Origin: HKST-UBA178 sp965223815
Lineage (GTDB): Bacteria; Pseudomonadota; Gammaproteobacteria; Chromatiales; Chromatiaceae
Length of the DNA: 64,000 bases
Direction of reading: 5' to 3'
Assembly: GCA_965223815.1 (NCBI GenBank)
Contig: OZ245019.1
Coordinates: 4,092,001-4,156,000 of the forward strand
A program made the position numbers and the translations under genes. A model generated the notes under the pieces. That model made no database searches and was not told where the DNA came from. It saw only the letters and a program-made list of their open reading frames with translations. Numbering within the stretch: position 1 is the stretch's first letter; every line of letters starts with the position of its first letter. Below are positions 1-9,319 of the stretch, piece after piece.

Positions 1-645
1 TAGTTCAACCGTCTGCGCCTCGGTACCATCGGTTCCCACCCTGTAGTCCCAACGGCAAGAGTTGGTACAACTGCCCTGATTGGCATCGCGGTGATTGAAA
101 TAGCCGGAAAGCAGGCAGCGTCCCGAGTAGGCAATGCAGAGAGCGCCGTGGACGAATACTTCCAACTCCATATCGGGGCATTGCTGGCGAATCTCCTCCA
201 CCTCTTCCAGGGATAGCTCTCTGGAGAGGATAACGCGGGTGAGACCCAGACGCTGCCAGAACTGGACCGCCGCCCCATTGACGGTATTCGCCTGCACCGA
301 AAGGTGTATCGCCAGATCCGGCCAACGCTCGCGTACCAGCATGATAAGTCCCGGATCGGACATGATCAGCGCATCTGGTCCGAGATCGATCACCGGGGAC
401 AAGTCTGCCATGAAGGTCTTGAGCTTGGCGCCGTGGGGCATCAGATTACAGGCCAGATAAAACCGCTTGTGCAGGTCATGGGCCTCGGCTATTCCCGTTT
501 CCAGGTTAGCGGCCATAAAGTCATTGTTACGCACTCGCAGACTGTATCTGGGCATGCCCGCGTAGACCGCATCCGCGCCGTAGGCAAAAGCGTAGCGCAT
601 GTTTCTCAAGGTTCCCGCTGGGGACAGCAGCTCAGGTTTGTTCAT
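1..645 (-). CDS. trhP: U32-family tRNA hydroxylation protein TrhP/YegQ (3' part cut off by window edge)
   Basis: The reading frame is open from an ATG at 645 down to base 1, giving 215 residues of the N-terminal part; the rest lies outside the window. The start reads MNKPELLSPAGT, followed by RYAFAYGADAVYAG, MSDPGL and a Cys-rich SGRC..GSCTNSCRW segment near the truncated end, all typical of peptidase U32 proteins of the YegQ type. In Escherichia coli this protein (TrhP) works with prephenate-derived chemistry to make 5-hydroxyuridine at the wobble position of tRNAs; despite the family name it is not a proven protease here. It is divergent from the Na/Pi transporter gene. Assignment to TrhP rather than another U32 paralogue rests on the N-terminus; confidence is good. 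Confidence 0.85.
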   Translation of the reverse strand, partial: MNKPELLSPAGTLRNMRYAFAYGADAVYAGMPRYSLRVRNNDFMAANLETGIAEAHDLHKRFYLACNLMPHGAKLKTFMADLSPVIDLGPDALIMSDPGLIMLVRERWPDLAIHLSVQANTVNGAAVQFWQRLGLTRVILSRELSLEEVEEIRQQCPDMELEVFVHGALCIAYSGRCLLSGYFNHRDANQGSCTNSCRWDYRVGTDGTEAQTVEL

Positions 646-826
646 CTCGATCCGGCCGGGGTTGAAGACGTTTGCTATTTTAACCCATGGCAAGGCAACC
701 CATTACACCGGTGTCCTGGGGGAATTCCCGCTACCGCGGTCCGGTTGAGCCCAAAGACCAGGAATGCCAGTATCCGCCCTTATCAGCCCGTACAGTCAAA
801 GAGCCATTGGCTTAAAGAACCCAATA

Positions 827-2629
827 ATGCGCAGACAACTCTTTTCGGCAGTTACACCCACTTCGCAGAAGCACGCCGTGATGGCGGCTATGGCCGTAAT
901 CGCCTTCACTCTCTCAACACTTACCCTGGCAGCCAACAGTCCCGGGGAAAGTGCCGAGATTGCATGGTTCCAGCTCACCATGGGTCTGCTGGGCGGGCTG
1001 GCAATGTTCCTGTTCGGCATGGAGCAGATGTCTGATGGGCTGAAGGCAGCGGCGGGCGAAACCCTCAAGGATATTCTCAACCGCCTAACCAAAAACCGAT
1101 TCATGGGCGCGCTGACCGGCGCCTTCGTCACTGCGGTGCTCAACTCATCCTCGGTCACCACCGTGCTGGTGGTGGGCTTCATCGCAGCGGGATTCATGAG
1201 CCTCGCGCAATCGGTGGGCGTGATCATGGGCGCCAACATCGGCAGCACCTTTACCGCCCAGATAGTTGCATTCAACGTGACCCAGTACGCCCTGGCCATG
1301 GTGGCTGTAGGATTTCTGATGTTGTTTACCGCTGGCAGGGAGAAGACACGTCATTACGGATCCATGATCATGGGCCTCGGGCTGGTGTTCTACGGAATGG
1401 GGGTCATGGGGGACGCTATGACACCGCTTCGCAGCTATCAACCCTTCCTCGAACTGATGATCCGGATGGAGAACCCCGCGTTGGGCATTCTGGTGGGCGC
1501 CATATTCACCGGGCTTGTGCAGTCTTCCGCGGCCACCACTGGTATTGCGATCGTAATGGCCGCCGAGGGTCTGATTTCGCTTCCGGCGGGTATTGCCCTC
1601 GCGTTCGGTTCCAATATCGGTACCTGTGTCACCGCAGTACTCGCCTCTCTGGGAAAACCGGTGGAAGCCGTCCGCGCCGCCTTGGTGCATATCCTCTTCA
1701 ACGTCGCGGGGGTGCTACTGTGGGTGTTTTTCATTCCCCAGCTCGCTGAGCTGGTCACTGCCATCTCCCCCTCATCACCCGAACTTGCCGGTAAGGCTAG
1801 AATGGCAGCCGAGGTGCCCAGGCAGATTGCCAACGCGCACACCGTATTCAACTTGGCCAACACCTTGATATTCATCTCCTTCACAAGCTACTTCGCGCGG
1901 CTGGTGGAGTGGCTGGTGCCCGACAAGCCGTTGTCTGAGAAAACCATCGTCGAACCACGCTTCCTGGACAGGGAGATAGTCAGGATCCCTGGCATGGCCC
2001 TAGAGCAAGCCCGCTTCGAAATCGGCCACATGGGGGAAATAATCGACCAGATGTTCCGCCGGCTGCGAGAGGCCGTGGACGAGGGAGACCGTGATGGCTG
2101 TGTCAGTGTGCAAAAAATGGATGACCAGGTAGACATACTCCACGACGCTATCCTCGACTACCTCAGCGAAATCCGCCAAGAACCGTTAACCGACCGACAA
2201 AGCGAAGTCTTCCAGTCATTGATGAGCGCCACCATCAATCTGGAAAACCTGGCCGACGTAATCGAGTCGGAGCTGGTGGAGGTTGCCATCGAATTCATCG
2301 AACGGGGGGATGAGCCGGACGAAACCACCCTGTTGCTGGTGGAGAGCCTCGCCGACCAGATACAGCAGTCCATCATCGACTGCGTGCGAGCGGTCAGGGA
2401 AAGCGACGAGCGGGCTGCGGCGGAAGTCATCTCCCTGAAAACCGGCGTCGGCCATCTGGCGGCGCAATTCCTGGACCACCAGTCGCGACGTATTGGCGCC
2501 GACGATCCTCGACGACTGCCCCTGGTGCGCCTGGAACTGGGATTGCTGGAAAAGCTGCGGCGAATCTACACCCTCTCGAAACGGGTGGCCAAGGAGATGG
2601 TACCGAGCGAGGTGGCCAATAAGGCCTGA
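827..2629 (+). CDS. Na/Pi cotransporter family protein with C-terminal PhoU-like domain
   Basis: The 600-residue product is a predicted inner-membrane sodium-phosphate symporter of the NptA/YjbB type. It has the two inverted membrane repeats of the PF02690 family, with the substrate-site motifs NSSS (residues 106-109) and QSSAATTG (232-239), and several long hydrophobic segments up to about residue 390. The remaining 200 residues are hydrophilic and helical, as expected for a PhoU-like regulatory domain. I chose the ATG at 827; an in-frame ATG at 764 would add 21 unremarkable residues. Residues 18-36 look like a signal sequence or first membrane helix. The nei gene follows after 12 bases, so the two are probably co-transcribed, though no functional link is obvious. 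Confidence 0.9.
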   Translation: MRRQLFSAVTPTSQKHAVMAAMAVIAFTLSTLTLAANSPGESAEIAWFQLTMGLLGGLAMFLFGMEQMSDGLKAAAGETLKDILNRLTKNRFMGALTGAFVTAVLNSSSVTTVLVVGFIAAGFMSLAQSVGVIMGANIGSTFTAQIVAFNVTQYALAMVAVGFLMLFTAGREKTRHYGSMIMGLGLVFYGMGVMGDAMTPLRSYQPFLELMIRMENPALGILVGAIFTGLVQSSAATTGIAIVMAAEGLISLPAGIALAFGSNIGTCVTAVLASLGKPVEAVRAALVHILFNVAGVLLWVFFIPQLAELVTAISPSSPELAGKARMAAEVPRQIANAHTVFNLANTLIFISFTSYFARLVEWLVPDKPLSEKTIVEPRFLDREIVRIPGMALEQARFEIGHMGEIIDQMFRRLREAVDEGDRDGCVSVQKMDDQVDILHDAILDYLSEIRQEPLTDRQSEVFQSLMSATINLENLADVIESELVEVAIEFIERGDEPDETTLLLVESLADQIQQSIIDCVRAVRESDERAAAEVISLKTGVGHLAAQFLDHQSRRIGADDPRRLPLVRLELGLLEKLRRIYTLSKRVAKEMVPSEVANKA

Positions 2630-2641
2630 TTGCGAACACAG

Positions 2642-3460
2642 ATGCCAGAAGGTCCAGAAATCCGACGCACCGCAGATGCGGTAAGCCATGCGATAGCAGG
2701 TCGGGTCACAACACGAGTGTGGTTCGGACAGCCGCAGTTGAAGCATTTCGGGCCCCAGCTTACCGGCAGAAATATCGACTGGGTGCGCCCTCGAGGCAAG
2801 GCACTGCTAACCCGCTTCGACAACGGCCTTACCCTCTATACCCACAATCAGCTTTATGGGCGCTGGCACACCATGCCCTCCGGTGACTATCCGGAAAGCC
2901 GGCGACAATTGCGGCTGGCCATCGACAATCAAATGTTTAGCGCCCTGCTGTACAGTGCCTCGGACATCGAAGTACTGGACACCTCAGAACTCCAGAGACA
3001 CCGATATCTGAGCAGGCTGGGGCCGGACGTGCTCGACCCCGAGACTCGGGTATCGGAAATCAACTCACGCCTCCTGAGCGAACGCTTCAACCGTCGCCGT
3101 CTGGGTAATTTGCTGACCGACCAGGCTTTTGTCGCAGGCTTGGGCAACTATCTGCGCTGCGAGTTGCTTTTCTCTGTGGGGCTCTCTCCCGCCACACGCC
3201 CCAAGGACTGCTCCGGCGCCAGCCTGAGGACGCTGGCCGAGGAGATACTGAGACTGGCCCGGCAATCCTACCAAACCCAAGGGATTACCAACGACCTCAA
3301 GCGCGCCAGGCAGCTGCTGGCAGGGGGGGCCAGCTTCGAGGCGTCCAGGTTCCAGGTATTTCGCCGCCAGGGTCTGCCCTGTTACCGTTGCGGCGCCCAG
3401 ATAGTGAAAGAACCGGGAAGCGGGCAACCCTGCTATCGCTGCCCCCAATGCCAGCGGTGA
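2642..3460 (+). CDS. nei: Endonuclease VIII (Nei), DNA glycosylase/AP lyase
   Basis: A 272-residue Fpg/Nei-family base-excision enzyme that removes oxidised pyrimidines and nicks the abasic site. The start is fixed by chemistry: the ATG at 2642 gives MPEGPEIRR, placing the catalytic Pro2 and Glu3 at the N-terminus; an upstream in-frame ATG at 2630 would abolish this. Lys53 (RGKAL) matches the beta-hairpin lysine. A GNYLRCELLF segment in the middle fits the helix-two-turn-helix, and the last 30 residues hold a CYRC...CYRCPQC zinc finger. The N-terminus and length favour Nei over Fpg. It is cytoplasmic and lies 12 bases downstream of the Na/Pi transporter. Confidence 0.93.
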   Translation: MPEGPEIRRTADAVSHAIAGRVTTRVWFGQPQLKHFGPQLTGRNIDWVRPRGKALLTRFDNGLTLYTHNQLYGRWHTMPSGDYPESRRQLRLAIDNQMFSALLYSASDIEVLDTSELQRHRYLSRLGPDVLDPETRVSEINSRLLSERFNRRRLGNLLTDQAFVAGLGNYLRCELLFSVGLSPATRPKDCSGASLRTLAEEILRLARQSYQTQGITNDLKRARQLLAGGASFEASRFQVFRRQGLPCYRCGAQIVKEPGSGQPCYRCPQCQR

Positions 3461-3590
3461 GAAAATGACTGCGGGATTTGGCAACTTGATGCCACAGCGT
3501 GATCGGAGCACAAAGACCGGCGACTGGGTGCCAGGTTATAATATTGCCGCGACCAACTTCGCAGCAGATCATCCTCGCCAAGACAAACCG

Positions 3591-4151
3591 ATGCCCAATA
3601 GCGACCGCACCACCAAATTCTCCATCATTAGCTTGCCCACACTTTTTGGAGCCATCGGAAAATTCCAAAATTCAGGCGCTATTCTGGCCAGAGCAGCCAC
3701 TGCCGTGCTGCTCTGCTCTATTTATGCATCACCGCAGGCGCGAACACTACACAGTTACGCCATAATTCAGGACGACGCCTCGCTCCTGGTAGAGGGGCAG
3801 CGAATCCACCTCTATGGCCTCTACCTGCCGCCAACATCGCGATACTGCCGTCGCAATATTCGGCCCGTTCGCTGTGGCAACCGGGCAGTGCTAGCCCTGC
3901 AGTTCAAGATCCAGGGGTTCGTGCATTGCTATCCCCAAACCCAAAATGCCGATGGCAGCTTCAATGGCATCTGTTATCAAGGCCGCAGCAGCTTCGATGA
4001 TGGAGAAGACCTGGGGGGCTATCTCATCGACCAGGGGTGGGCGCTGGCGCTACCCAACGCCCCCTTTGAATACCACGCCCGGGAACGCATTGCCCGCCAC
4101 CGCGGCGCCGGCGTATGGGGATTTACCGTCGACAGTTTCCGTCGGGACTAA
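3591..4151 (+). CDS. Exported staphylococcal-nuclease-like protein, catalytic residues missing
   Basis: The C-terminal 120 residues follow the SNase/TNase pattern: a first strand ending IIQDDASLLVEGQRIHLYGL, cysteine-rich middle, and LGGYLIDQGWALA followed by a final Arg-rich helix and GVWGF. At the positions where SNase normally has D-G-D-T and R..D.PE, this protein has QDDA and H..Y.PP, so the metal and phosphate-binding residues appear absent; it may bind nucleic acid or ligand rather than cut. A hydrophobic stretch about residues 30-45 (AATAVLLCSIYAS) suggests export. The start is unsure: I take the ATG at 3591, but 3465, only 4 bases after nei with a GGTGAG ahead of it, is possible. Confidence 0.6.
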   Translation: MPNSDRTTKFSIISLPTLFGAIGKFQNSGAILARAATAVLLCSIYASPQARTLHSYAIIQDDASLLVEGQRIHLYGLYLPPTSRYCRRNIRPVRCGNRAVLALQFKIQGFVHCYPQTQNADGSFNGICYQGRSSFDDGEDLGGYLIDQGWALALPNAPFEYHARERIARHRGAGVWGFTVDSFRRD

Positions 4152-4171
4152 GGTCGATTTAGCGGCAGCAC

Positions 4172-5311
4172 TCAGAGGGTCGACAGGGCCAACTCCATTC
4201 TGCCCAGAGCCTCTTCCAACTGCCGCCGCGGACAACCGAAATTGATTCGTACATAGCGGTCGTCCCCGAACTGGGCGCCCCCGGATAGTCCGACACCGTG
4301 TTGTTCGAACAAACCAGCTGCGGAGGGTACCTGCAGCCTGCTGACATCGATCCAGCCCAGATAAGTCGCCTCGACATGATTCATGGCGATCCCAGGCATA
4401 CCCTCCACAGCCGCCTCCAGTAAGTCGCGATTGCCCCGAAGATAGGCAACGAGTTCACGCCGCCAGCCATCACACTGATCATAAACGGTGCGCATCGCGG
4501 TAAACGCCAGGGGCGAGCTAATCGAGGATGCATTGCGCAGCTCCTCGACGAAGGCCCGGCGTAATTCCCGGTCGCGAATGATGGCAAAGCTGCAGTTGAG
4601 ACCCGCCAGGTTGTAGGTCTTGCTGGGAGACATCAGGGTGATGGTTTGCAATCCGTCCGGGGCAAGCATGGCCACCGGGGTATGAGAACACCCCGATTCC
4701 AAGACGAGATCGCAGTGAATCTCATCGGAGACCACCACCAGTTTGTGCCGCTCGCAAAGGGCCAGCAGGGGCGACAGATCTTCAGGTCGAAAGGCAGTAC
4801 CAACAGGGTTGTGAGGGTGGCATAGCTGGATCGAACTGGCCCCCAGGGAGCAGACCCGCTCAGTGGACTCCAAATCATAAGTGTAGCGGCCATCATCCAA
4901 CAGCAGCGGCACATCCAGTCTTCGCCTTCCCGCCTGTTGCGCCACCTCCAGGAAATGGTGATAAATGGGCGTGTGGCAAATAATGCCGTCGCCGGGGGCG
5001 CCCACGGCCCTAGAGGCCGCCAGCAAACCCGGTACCACCCCGGGCAGCCAGACGATGGACTCCGCGGCGACCCGCCACCCGTAGCGTCTCTCCAGCATAC
5101 TCATTACCGCTTCCTGATCGGCGGCGGTGGCGCGGGTATAACCGAATACACCCTGGTCTATTCGAGCATGGAGCGCCGCGATCAATTGCGGCGGTGCGCG
5201 AAAGTCCATATCCGCCACCCACATGGGCAATACCCAAGGATCGGCGTACTTGTCCCACTTCAGTGACCCGGTGTGTCGTCGCTCCACGGGTGTGTCGAAA
5301 TCGAATGCCAT
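4172..5311 (-). CDS. PatB/MalY-type aminotransferase (cystathionine beta-lyase)
   Basis: A 379-residue fold-type I PLP enzyme. The N-terminus (FDTPVERRHTGSLKWD..WVADMDF) and the Schiff-base lysine motif SPSKTYN (Lys231) are those of the PatB/MalY group, which mostly act as C-S beta-lyases turning cystathionine or cysteine conjugates into a thiol, pyruvate and ammonia. HPHNPVGT at 165-172 and SDEIHCDL at 195-202 are the expected cofactor-ring and phosphate contacts. The ATG at 5311 has AAAGGA five bases upstream; the ATG at 5317 would leave no spacing, so I prefer 5311. It is divergent from the PHA synthase gene with about 110 bases between. The real substrate cannot be read from sequence. Confidence 0.87.
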   Translation of the reverse strand: MAFDFDTPVERRHTGSLKWDKYADPWVLPMWVADMDFRAPPQLIAALHARIDQGVFGYTRATAADQEAVMSMLERRYGWRVAAESIVWLPGVVPGLLAASRAVGAPGDGIICHTPIYHHFLEVAQQAGRRRLDVPLLLDDGRYTYDLESTERVCSLGASSIQLCHPHNPVGTAFRPEDLSPLLALCERHKLVVVSDEIHCDLVLESGCSHTPVAMLAPDGLQTITLMSPSKTYNLAGLNCSFAIIRDRELRRAFVEELRNASSISSPLAFTAMRTVYDQCDGWRRELVAYLRGNRDLLEAAVEGMPGIAMNHVEATYLGWIDVSRLQVPSAAGLFEQHGVGLSGGAQFGDDRYVRINFGCPRRQLEEALGRMELALSTL

Positions 5312-5420
5312 GGTCATCCTTTCGTCTATCGCTCGATAGCGCCACCGGAAAGTTTTTTACGGCGCTTCTATACTTAAGGTAAAAGAGATATTTATCGGCC
5401 TTGAGCCCAGGATTAGCGTC

Positions 5421-7292
5421 ATGGCCAATCATTCCGAAAGCCGCATACGGACAGCTACCGCCGAGGGCCGGTCATCACACACTCAACGCTCCCAACAATA
5501 TACCGGCATTTCTTCGCCCCCTGCTGCGCCCTCCACCGGATTAATTGACACGCTAGCGCCCTCTACTTTCAGCCCCCAAGTGGCAAAAGCCCTGGACCGG
5601 ATATTCTCTGCCCATATCGGCAACTTTACCAACGGTATCGATCCACGGGTCATTCCCCTGGCGTACCTGGATTGGTGGGTGAAACTAACCTGGTCACCGG
5701 GGACCCACTTGCGACTGACTGAGAAGGCGCTACGCAAAACGCTCCGACTGGCGATATACCTGGCGCAAAGCGCCTGGGATCCACAGGCGCCCGCAGCGAT
5801 CGAGCCCCTGCCCCAGGACCAGCGTTTCCGGGCACCCGGATGGCGGCACTGGCCTTACAATTTTTACAGCCAAACCTTTCTGCTTACACAGCAATGGTGG
5901 GCCAATGCAACCAGCGGGGTACCGGCGCTGTCGAAAGGCCACAAAGACATCGTAACCTTCATTACCCGGCAGTTGCTGGATGTCTATTCGCCATCCAATT
6001 ACCCACTCACCAACCCGGAAGTGCTGGAAGCGACTGTCAGAGAGCGCGGTTTGAACCTATGGCGCGGTTGTTCCAATTTTTACCATGACTGGCTGCGTCT
6101 CCAGCACGGGCAGCACAACGACCATACGGGACGGTTCCAGGTGGGTAAAAATATCGCCTCGACCCCAGGGAAGGTCGTCTACCGAAACCATCTCATTGAA
6201 CTGATTCAGTACGCCCCATCAACCACAACAGTCTACCCAGAACCGCTGCTGATCGTGCCTGCCTGGATCATGAAATACTATATTCATGATCTCTCTCCAG
6301 AGAATTCACTCATCCGTTACCATGTAGCCCGAGGCCACACTGTTTTCGTGATTTCCTGGCGTAATCCCACCAGCGAGGACCGTGACCTGGGGATGGAGCA
6401 ATATCGTCAAAATGGCATCCTCAAGGCACTGGAGATAATCTCCAAGATCAGACCGGGGTCAGGGGTCCATGCCACCGGTTATTGCCTGGGTGGTACCTTG
6501 CTTGCCATTACGGCGGCAGCCATGGCCCGAGACGGTGACCAACGCCTGAAGAGTCTCTCGCTGCTCGCTACCCAAACAGACTTCAGCGACGCCGGAGAGT
6601 TGATGCTCTTCATCAACGAGGCCCAAGTCAGTTTTCTCGAAAGCATGATGTGGGATCGCGGGGTATTGGATACCGAGCAGATGTCGGGTGTCTTCCAGCT
6701 GTTGCGCTCCAACGATCTGATCTGGTCGCGAATGGTGAGGGAATATTTGCTGGGTACGCGCCAGCTGCCCAGCGACTTGATGGCGTGGAACATGGACCCA
6801 ACCCGAATGCCCTACCGCATGCATTCAGAGTACCTGCGAAGTATCTTCCTCAACAACGACCTCGCTGAAGGGCGCTACCTTGTAGCGGGCAAGCCAGTAG
6901 CTATAAGCGATATAAAGGTGCCTTTGTTCGTGGTCGCCACCCGCAAGGATCACATCGCTCCCTGGCGCTCGGTTTACAAGATCAACCTCCTCGCCAACGC
7001 GCCTGAGGTGACCTTCGTACTGGCGGAGGGCGGCCACAACACCGGTATTATCAGCGCGCCAGACGAAGCGAGAGGATTTCGTTTGTTGACCAGGCGCAGC
7101 GATGAGGGCTATATCGGACCGGAGTCCTGGCTACAAGCAGCCCGCCGAAGCGATGGATCCTGGTGGCATGCCTGGGAGAACTGGCTCAAGAACCACTCCA
7201 ACAAGCGGGAGGACCCGCCTTCCATGGGACTACCCCCATCGGGTCATGCCACGCTCTGTGATGCACCCGGGAGTTACGTTTTCCAACGCTAG
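5421..7292 (+). CDS. phaC: Poly(3-hydroxyalkanoate) synthase, class I-like
   Basis: A 623-residue synthase that polymerises hydroxyacyl-CoA into storage polyester at the granule surface. Residues about 150-320 match the PhaC N-terminal domain (RQLLDVYSPSNYPLTNPEVL). The alpha/beta-hydrolase part carries the modified lipase box GYCLGG with nucleophile Cys355, an Asp in TRKDHIAPW near 510 and His in EGGHNTG near 540. The length and single-subunit layout fit class I. The first 40 residues are low-complexity and not conserved-looking. No phaA, phaB, phasin or phaR is adjacent, so this is an isolated copy. Substrate range cannot be predicted. Confidence 0.9.
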   Translation: MANHSESRIRTATAEGRSSHTQRSQQYTGISSPPAAPSTGLIDTLAPSTFSPQVAKALDRIFSAHIGNFTNGIDPRVIPLAYLDWWVKLTWSPGTHLRLTEKALRKTLRLAIYLAQSAWDPQAPAAIEPLPQDQRFRAPGWRHWPYNFYSQTFLLTQQWWANATSGVPALSKGHKDIVTFITRQLLDVYSPSNYPLTNPEVLEATVRERGLNLWRGCSNFYHDWLRLQHGQHNDHTGRFQVGKNIASTPGKVVYRNHLIELIQYAPSTTTVYPEPLLIVPAWIMKYYIHDLSPENSLIRYHVARGHTVFVISWRNPTSEDRDLGMEQYRQNGILKALEIISKIRPGSGVHATGYCLGGTLLAITAAAMARDGDQRLKSLSLLATQTDFSDAGELMLFINEAQVSFLESMMWDRGVLDTEQMSGVFQLLRSNDLIWSRMVREYLLGTRQLPSDLMAWNMDPTRMPYRMHSEYLRSIFLNNDLAEGRYLVAGKPVAISDIKVPLFVVATRKDHIAPWRSVYKINLLANAPEVTFVLAEGGHNTGIISAPDEARGFRLLTRRSDEGYIGPESWLQAARRSDGSWWHAWENWLKNHSNKREDPPSMGLPPSGHATLCDAPGSYVFQR

Positions 7293-7301
7293 ACACCCCG
7301 G

Positions 7302-7328
7302 GCAGCGGAGAGGCGGTGCCCCCGCTGC
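7302..7328. terminator. Weak stem-loop between convergent phaC and hydrolase genes
   Basis: A 7-bp stem (GCAGCGG at 7302-7308 with CCGCTGC at 7322-7328) lies between the stops of the two convergent genes. There is no T-run on either side, so it is at best a weak bidirectional terminator. Confidence 0.25.
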
Positions 7329-7345
7329 TGAAGTGAACGGCCAGG

Positions 7346-8191
7346 CTACTCTTCCCCTGTGGTAACTGAACCGGGTACCGCGTCGTCCAGTGAGTTCAAC
7401 GCAAGGATCAGTGCGTGCCCATCCTGCGGATCCAAACCGTGGCCGTTCACCACTGTAGTAACCGCCGACCTGCCTCTCAGTGCTGGTACATTATTCATGT
7501 CCTGGCTAAAGAGCGGTACCAGCTCATCGCCGATCCCCTGGGGACCTGTGGAGATAATCGAATGATAGCCAATGTCGGGATGTGGCTGGCCGTTGAGCCA
7601 GAAAAGCAGGCTGCCGGGGCTCGCCGGTGTGAGATCCAGGAGCGCACCGCGGGAGTTTTTGATTGCCCTGTAGGCCCCGTTGCTGAAAAAGTTCCGCACA
7701 ATACAGAAGGGCCAGGGGGTATCGGTAGCGTCCAGCGCCTGGATCGCTCGAGTGGTGCCTAAGTGCGGGCTGGCAATGGTAATCAATGCCTTGGCATCCT
7801 GCACGCCGCCGCGTGCCAGGACGATTCGCGCCACCACCCCGCCGGCAGAATGGGCCGCTATTATAACGGGCTGTCCCGGATTCATTGCTGATACTTCCTG
7901 CAGCATGGCTTGTAAATGATCAGCCTGTATCATCATGGGTGCCAAGGAAGGAAGCTGTACCGAGTAAGCCCGATTACCCTCCGGTTCCACTGCAGGCGTA
8001 AGCAAGGCGCCCCCCGGAAGAACCCCGGCACGGTGCCAACCATTGGCCTGCAGCATTCCATTGATGCCACTGGCCTCCCAGGATGCAGCACCTCCGAGGT
8101 ATCCATGTACCAGCACCAAAACATCCGCTCTCCCTCCTGGGGCGGCGAGAGTCAGGGAAATAAGCATCAACAAGGTATATAGCTTGCTCAC
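7346..8191 (-). CDS. Secreted alpha/beta-hydrolase, lipase-like
   Basis: A 281-residue protein with a Sec signal peptide (residues 1-22), then VLVLVHGYLGG (oxyanion region, HG at 29-30) and the nucleophile elbow AHSAGG with Ser115. A late Asp and the histidine in VNGHGLDPQDGH are candidates for the rest of the triad. It probably hydrolyses an ester in the periplasm or outside the cell; triacylglycerol lipase is one possibility, but the substrate is unknown. The start codon is GTG at 8191 with CAGGAG about nine bases upstream. It is convergent with phaC. Its position beside a PHA synthase invites a depolymerase idea, but the sequence gives no substrate-binding domain to support that. Confidence 0.75.
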   Translation of the reverse strand: MSKLYTLLMLISLTLAAPGGRADVLVLVHGYLGGAASWEASGINGMLQANGWHRAGVLPGGALLTPAVEPEGNRAYSVQLPSLAPMMIQADHLQAMLQEVSAMNPGQPVIIAAHSAGGVVARIVLARGGVQDAKALITIASPHLGTTRAIQALDATDTPWPFCIVRNFFSNGAYRAIKNSRGALLDLTPASPGSLLFWLNGQPHPDIGYHSIISTGPQGIGDELVPLFSQDMNNVPALRGRSAVTTVVNGHGLDPQDGHALILALNSLDDAVPGSVTTGEE

Positions 8192-8460
8192 CGTTTCACT
8201 CCTGGCCCGATCCGGGTCCGGCTTATGTGGAAATACCTATTATTTAGAATACCATAAATTAATATTTTTCTGATATTCAGGGGAGTTTCATTGTGGGATC
8301 AGTCTGGTGGACTTTGCCGACACTTCGCACGTCGGCTACACCAGGGCCTAGTGGCAAATACGGAGACAGCGTATCCTGTAGCGTCGTCGATCTATTGAAG
8401 CGGGAGCGGATGAGCTCAGCGCCACGCTGAGCCGAAGCCGGGCCCCGCAATTTCATGCTT

Positions 8461-9225
8461 ATGTGTACGCTGGTAATTTTACGACGCTACGATCATCCCT
8501 GGCCGTTACTACTAGCCGGCAATCGAGACGAAATGCCAGACCGACCCTGGTCGCCCCCCGGCCGACACTGGGACGACCGGCCCGACGTGGTGGCCGGTCT
8601 CGACCAACTGGCAGGCGGCAGTTGGATGGGAATGAATGACTATGGTCTGGTATGCGTAGTCATGAACCGGGTGGGAACCCTGGGTCCCGATCCCCATAAA
8701 CGCAGTCGCGGCGAATTGGTGCTTGAGGCCCTGGATCACAGCGAAGCCACCGAGGTTGCGACAGCATTTTCATCACTTGCACCCGAGGCCTATCGGCCGT
8801 TTAATCTACTGATTGGGGATCCTCGCAGCTGTTTCTGGATTCGCAACAACGGCCAGCGGATCACCGTTTCGCCCATACCTCCAGGCCTGCACATGCTCAC
8901 GGCCCTGGAACTCAACGACCAGACCGACCCGCGTATTCGCCATTATCTACCACTGTTCCGTTCTGCCCCCACGCCCGACCCAGAAAAGGATGACTGGGCA
9001 ACTTGGAAGGCACTGCTTTCGAGTGACGACCATCCACCGGACGAGCCCAGATCGGCGGCCATGTGCTTCAACCTGGATACCGGTCTGAGCACCCTCTCCA
9101 GCGCTCTTATCGCGCTCCCCCGCCACCCCAGCTCCGAGGACATGCCGATTTGGCTGCACACAACAGGCCAACCCGGGAGGGGGGAATTCACAGCGGTGCA
9201 TCTCTCTCCGCCGAGTCGCGGGTAA
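8461..9225 (+). CDS. NRDE-family (TANGO2-like) protein
   Basis: A 254-residue member of the NRDE/TANGO2 family. The ATG at 8461 gives MCT with Cys2, which fits the N-terminal-nucleophile-like fold of this family; the ATG two codons earlier would bury it. The naming motif is at residues 17-20 (AGNRDEMPDRPW), followed by the conserved GGSWMGMN and VVMNR segments. The family has been tied to haem handling and to acyl-CoA or lipid metabolism in eukaryotes, but the bacterial role is not established. About 270 bases of apparently non-coding DNA precede it. Confidence 0.8.
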   Translation: MCTLVILRRYDHPWPLLLAGNRDEMPDRPWSPPGRHWDDRPDVVAGLDQLAGGSWMGMNDYGLVCVVMNRVGTLGPDPHKRSRGELVLEALDHSEATEVATAFSSLAPEAYRPFNLLIGDPRSCFWIRNNGQRITVSPIPPGLHMLTALELNDQTDPRIRHYLPLFRSAPTPDPEKDDWATWKALLSSDDHPPDEPRSAAMCFNLDTGLSTLSSALIALPRHPSSEDMPIWLHTTGQPGRGEFTAVHLSPPSRG

Positions 9226-9319
9226 TTGGAATTCGATGGCCGCCAAGCGGCACGCTGACATATCATGAGCCGGCTGGCGCCAGATGGGCACCAACAACAA
9301 CTTCAACAGGTAAACTACG

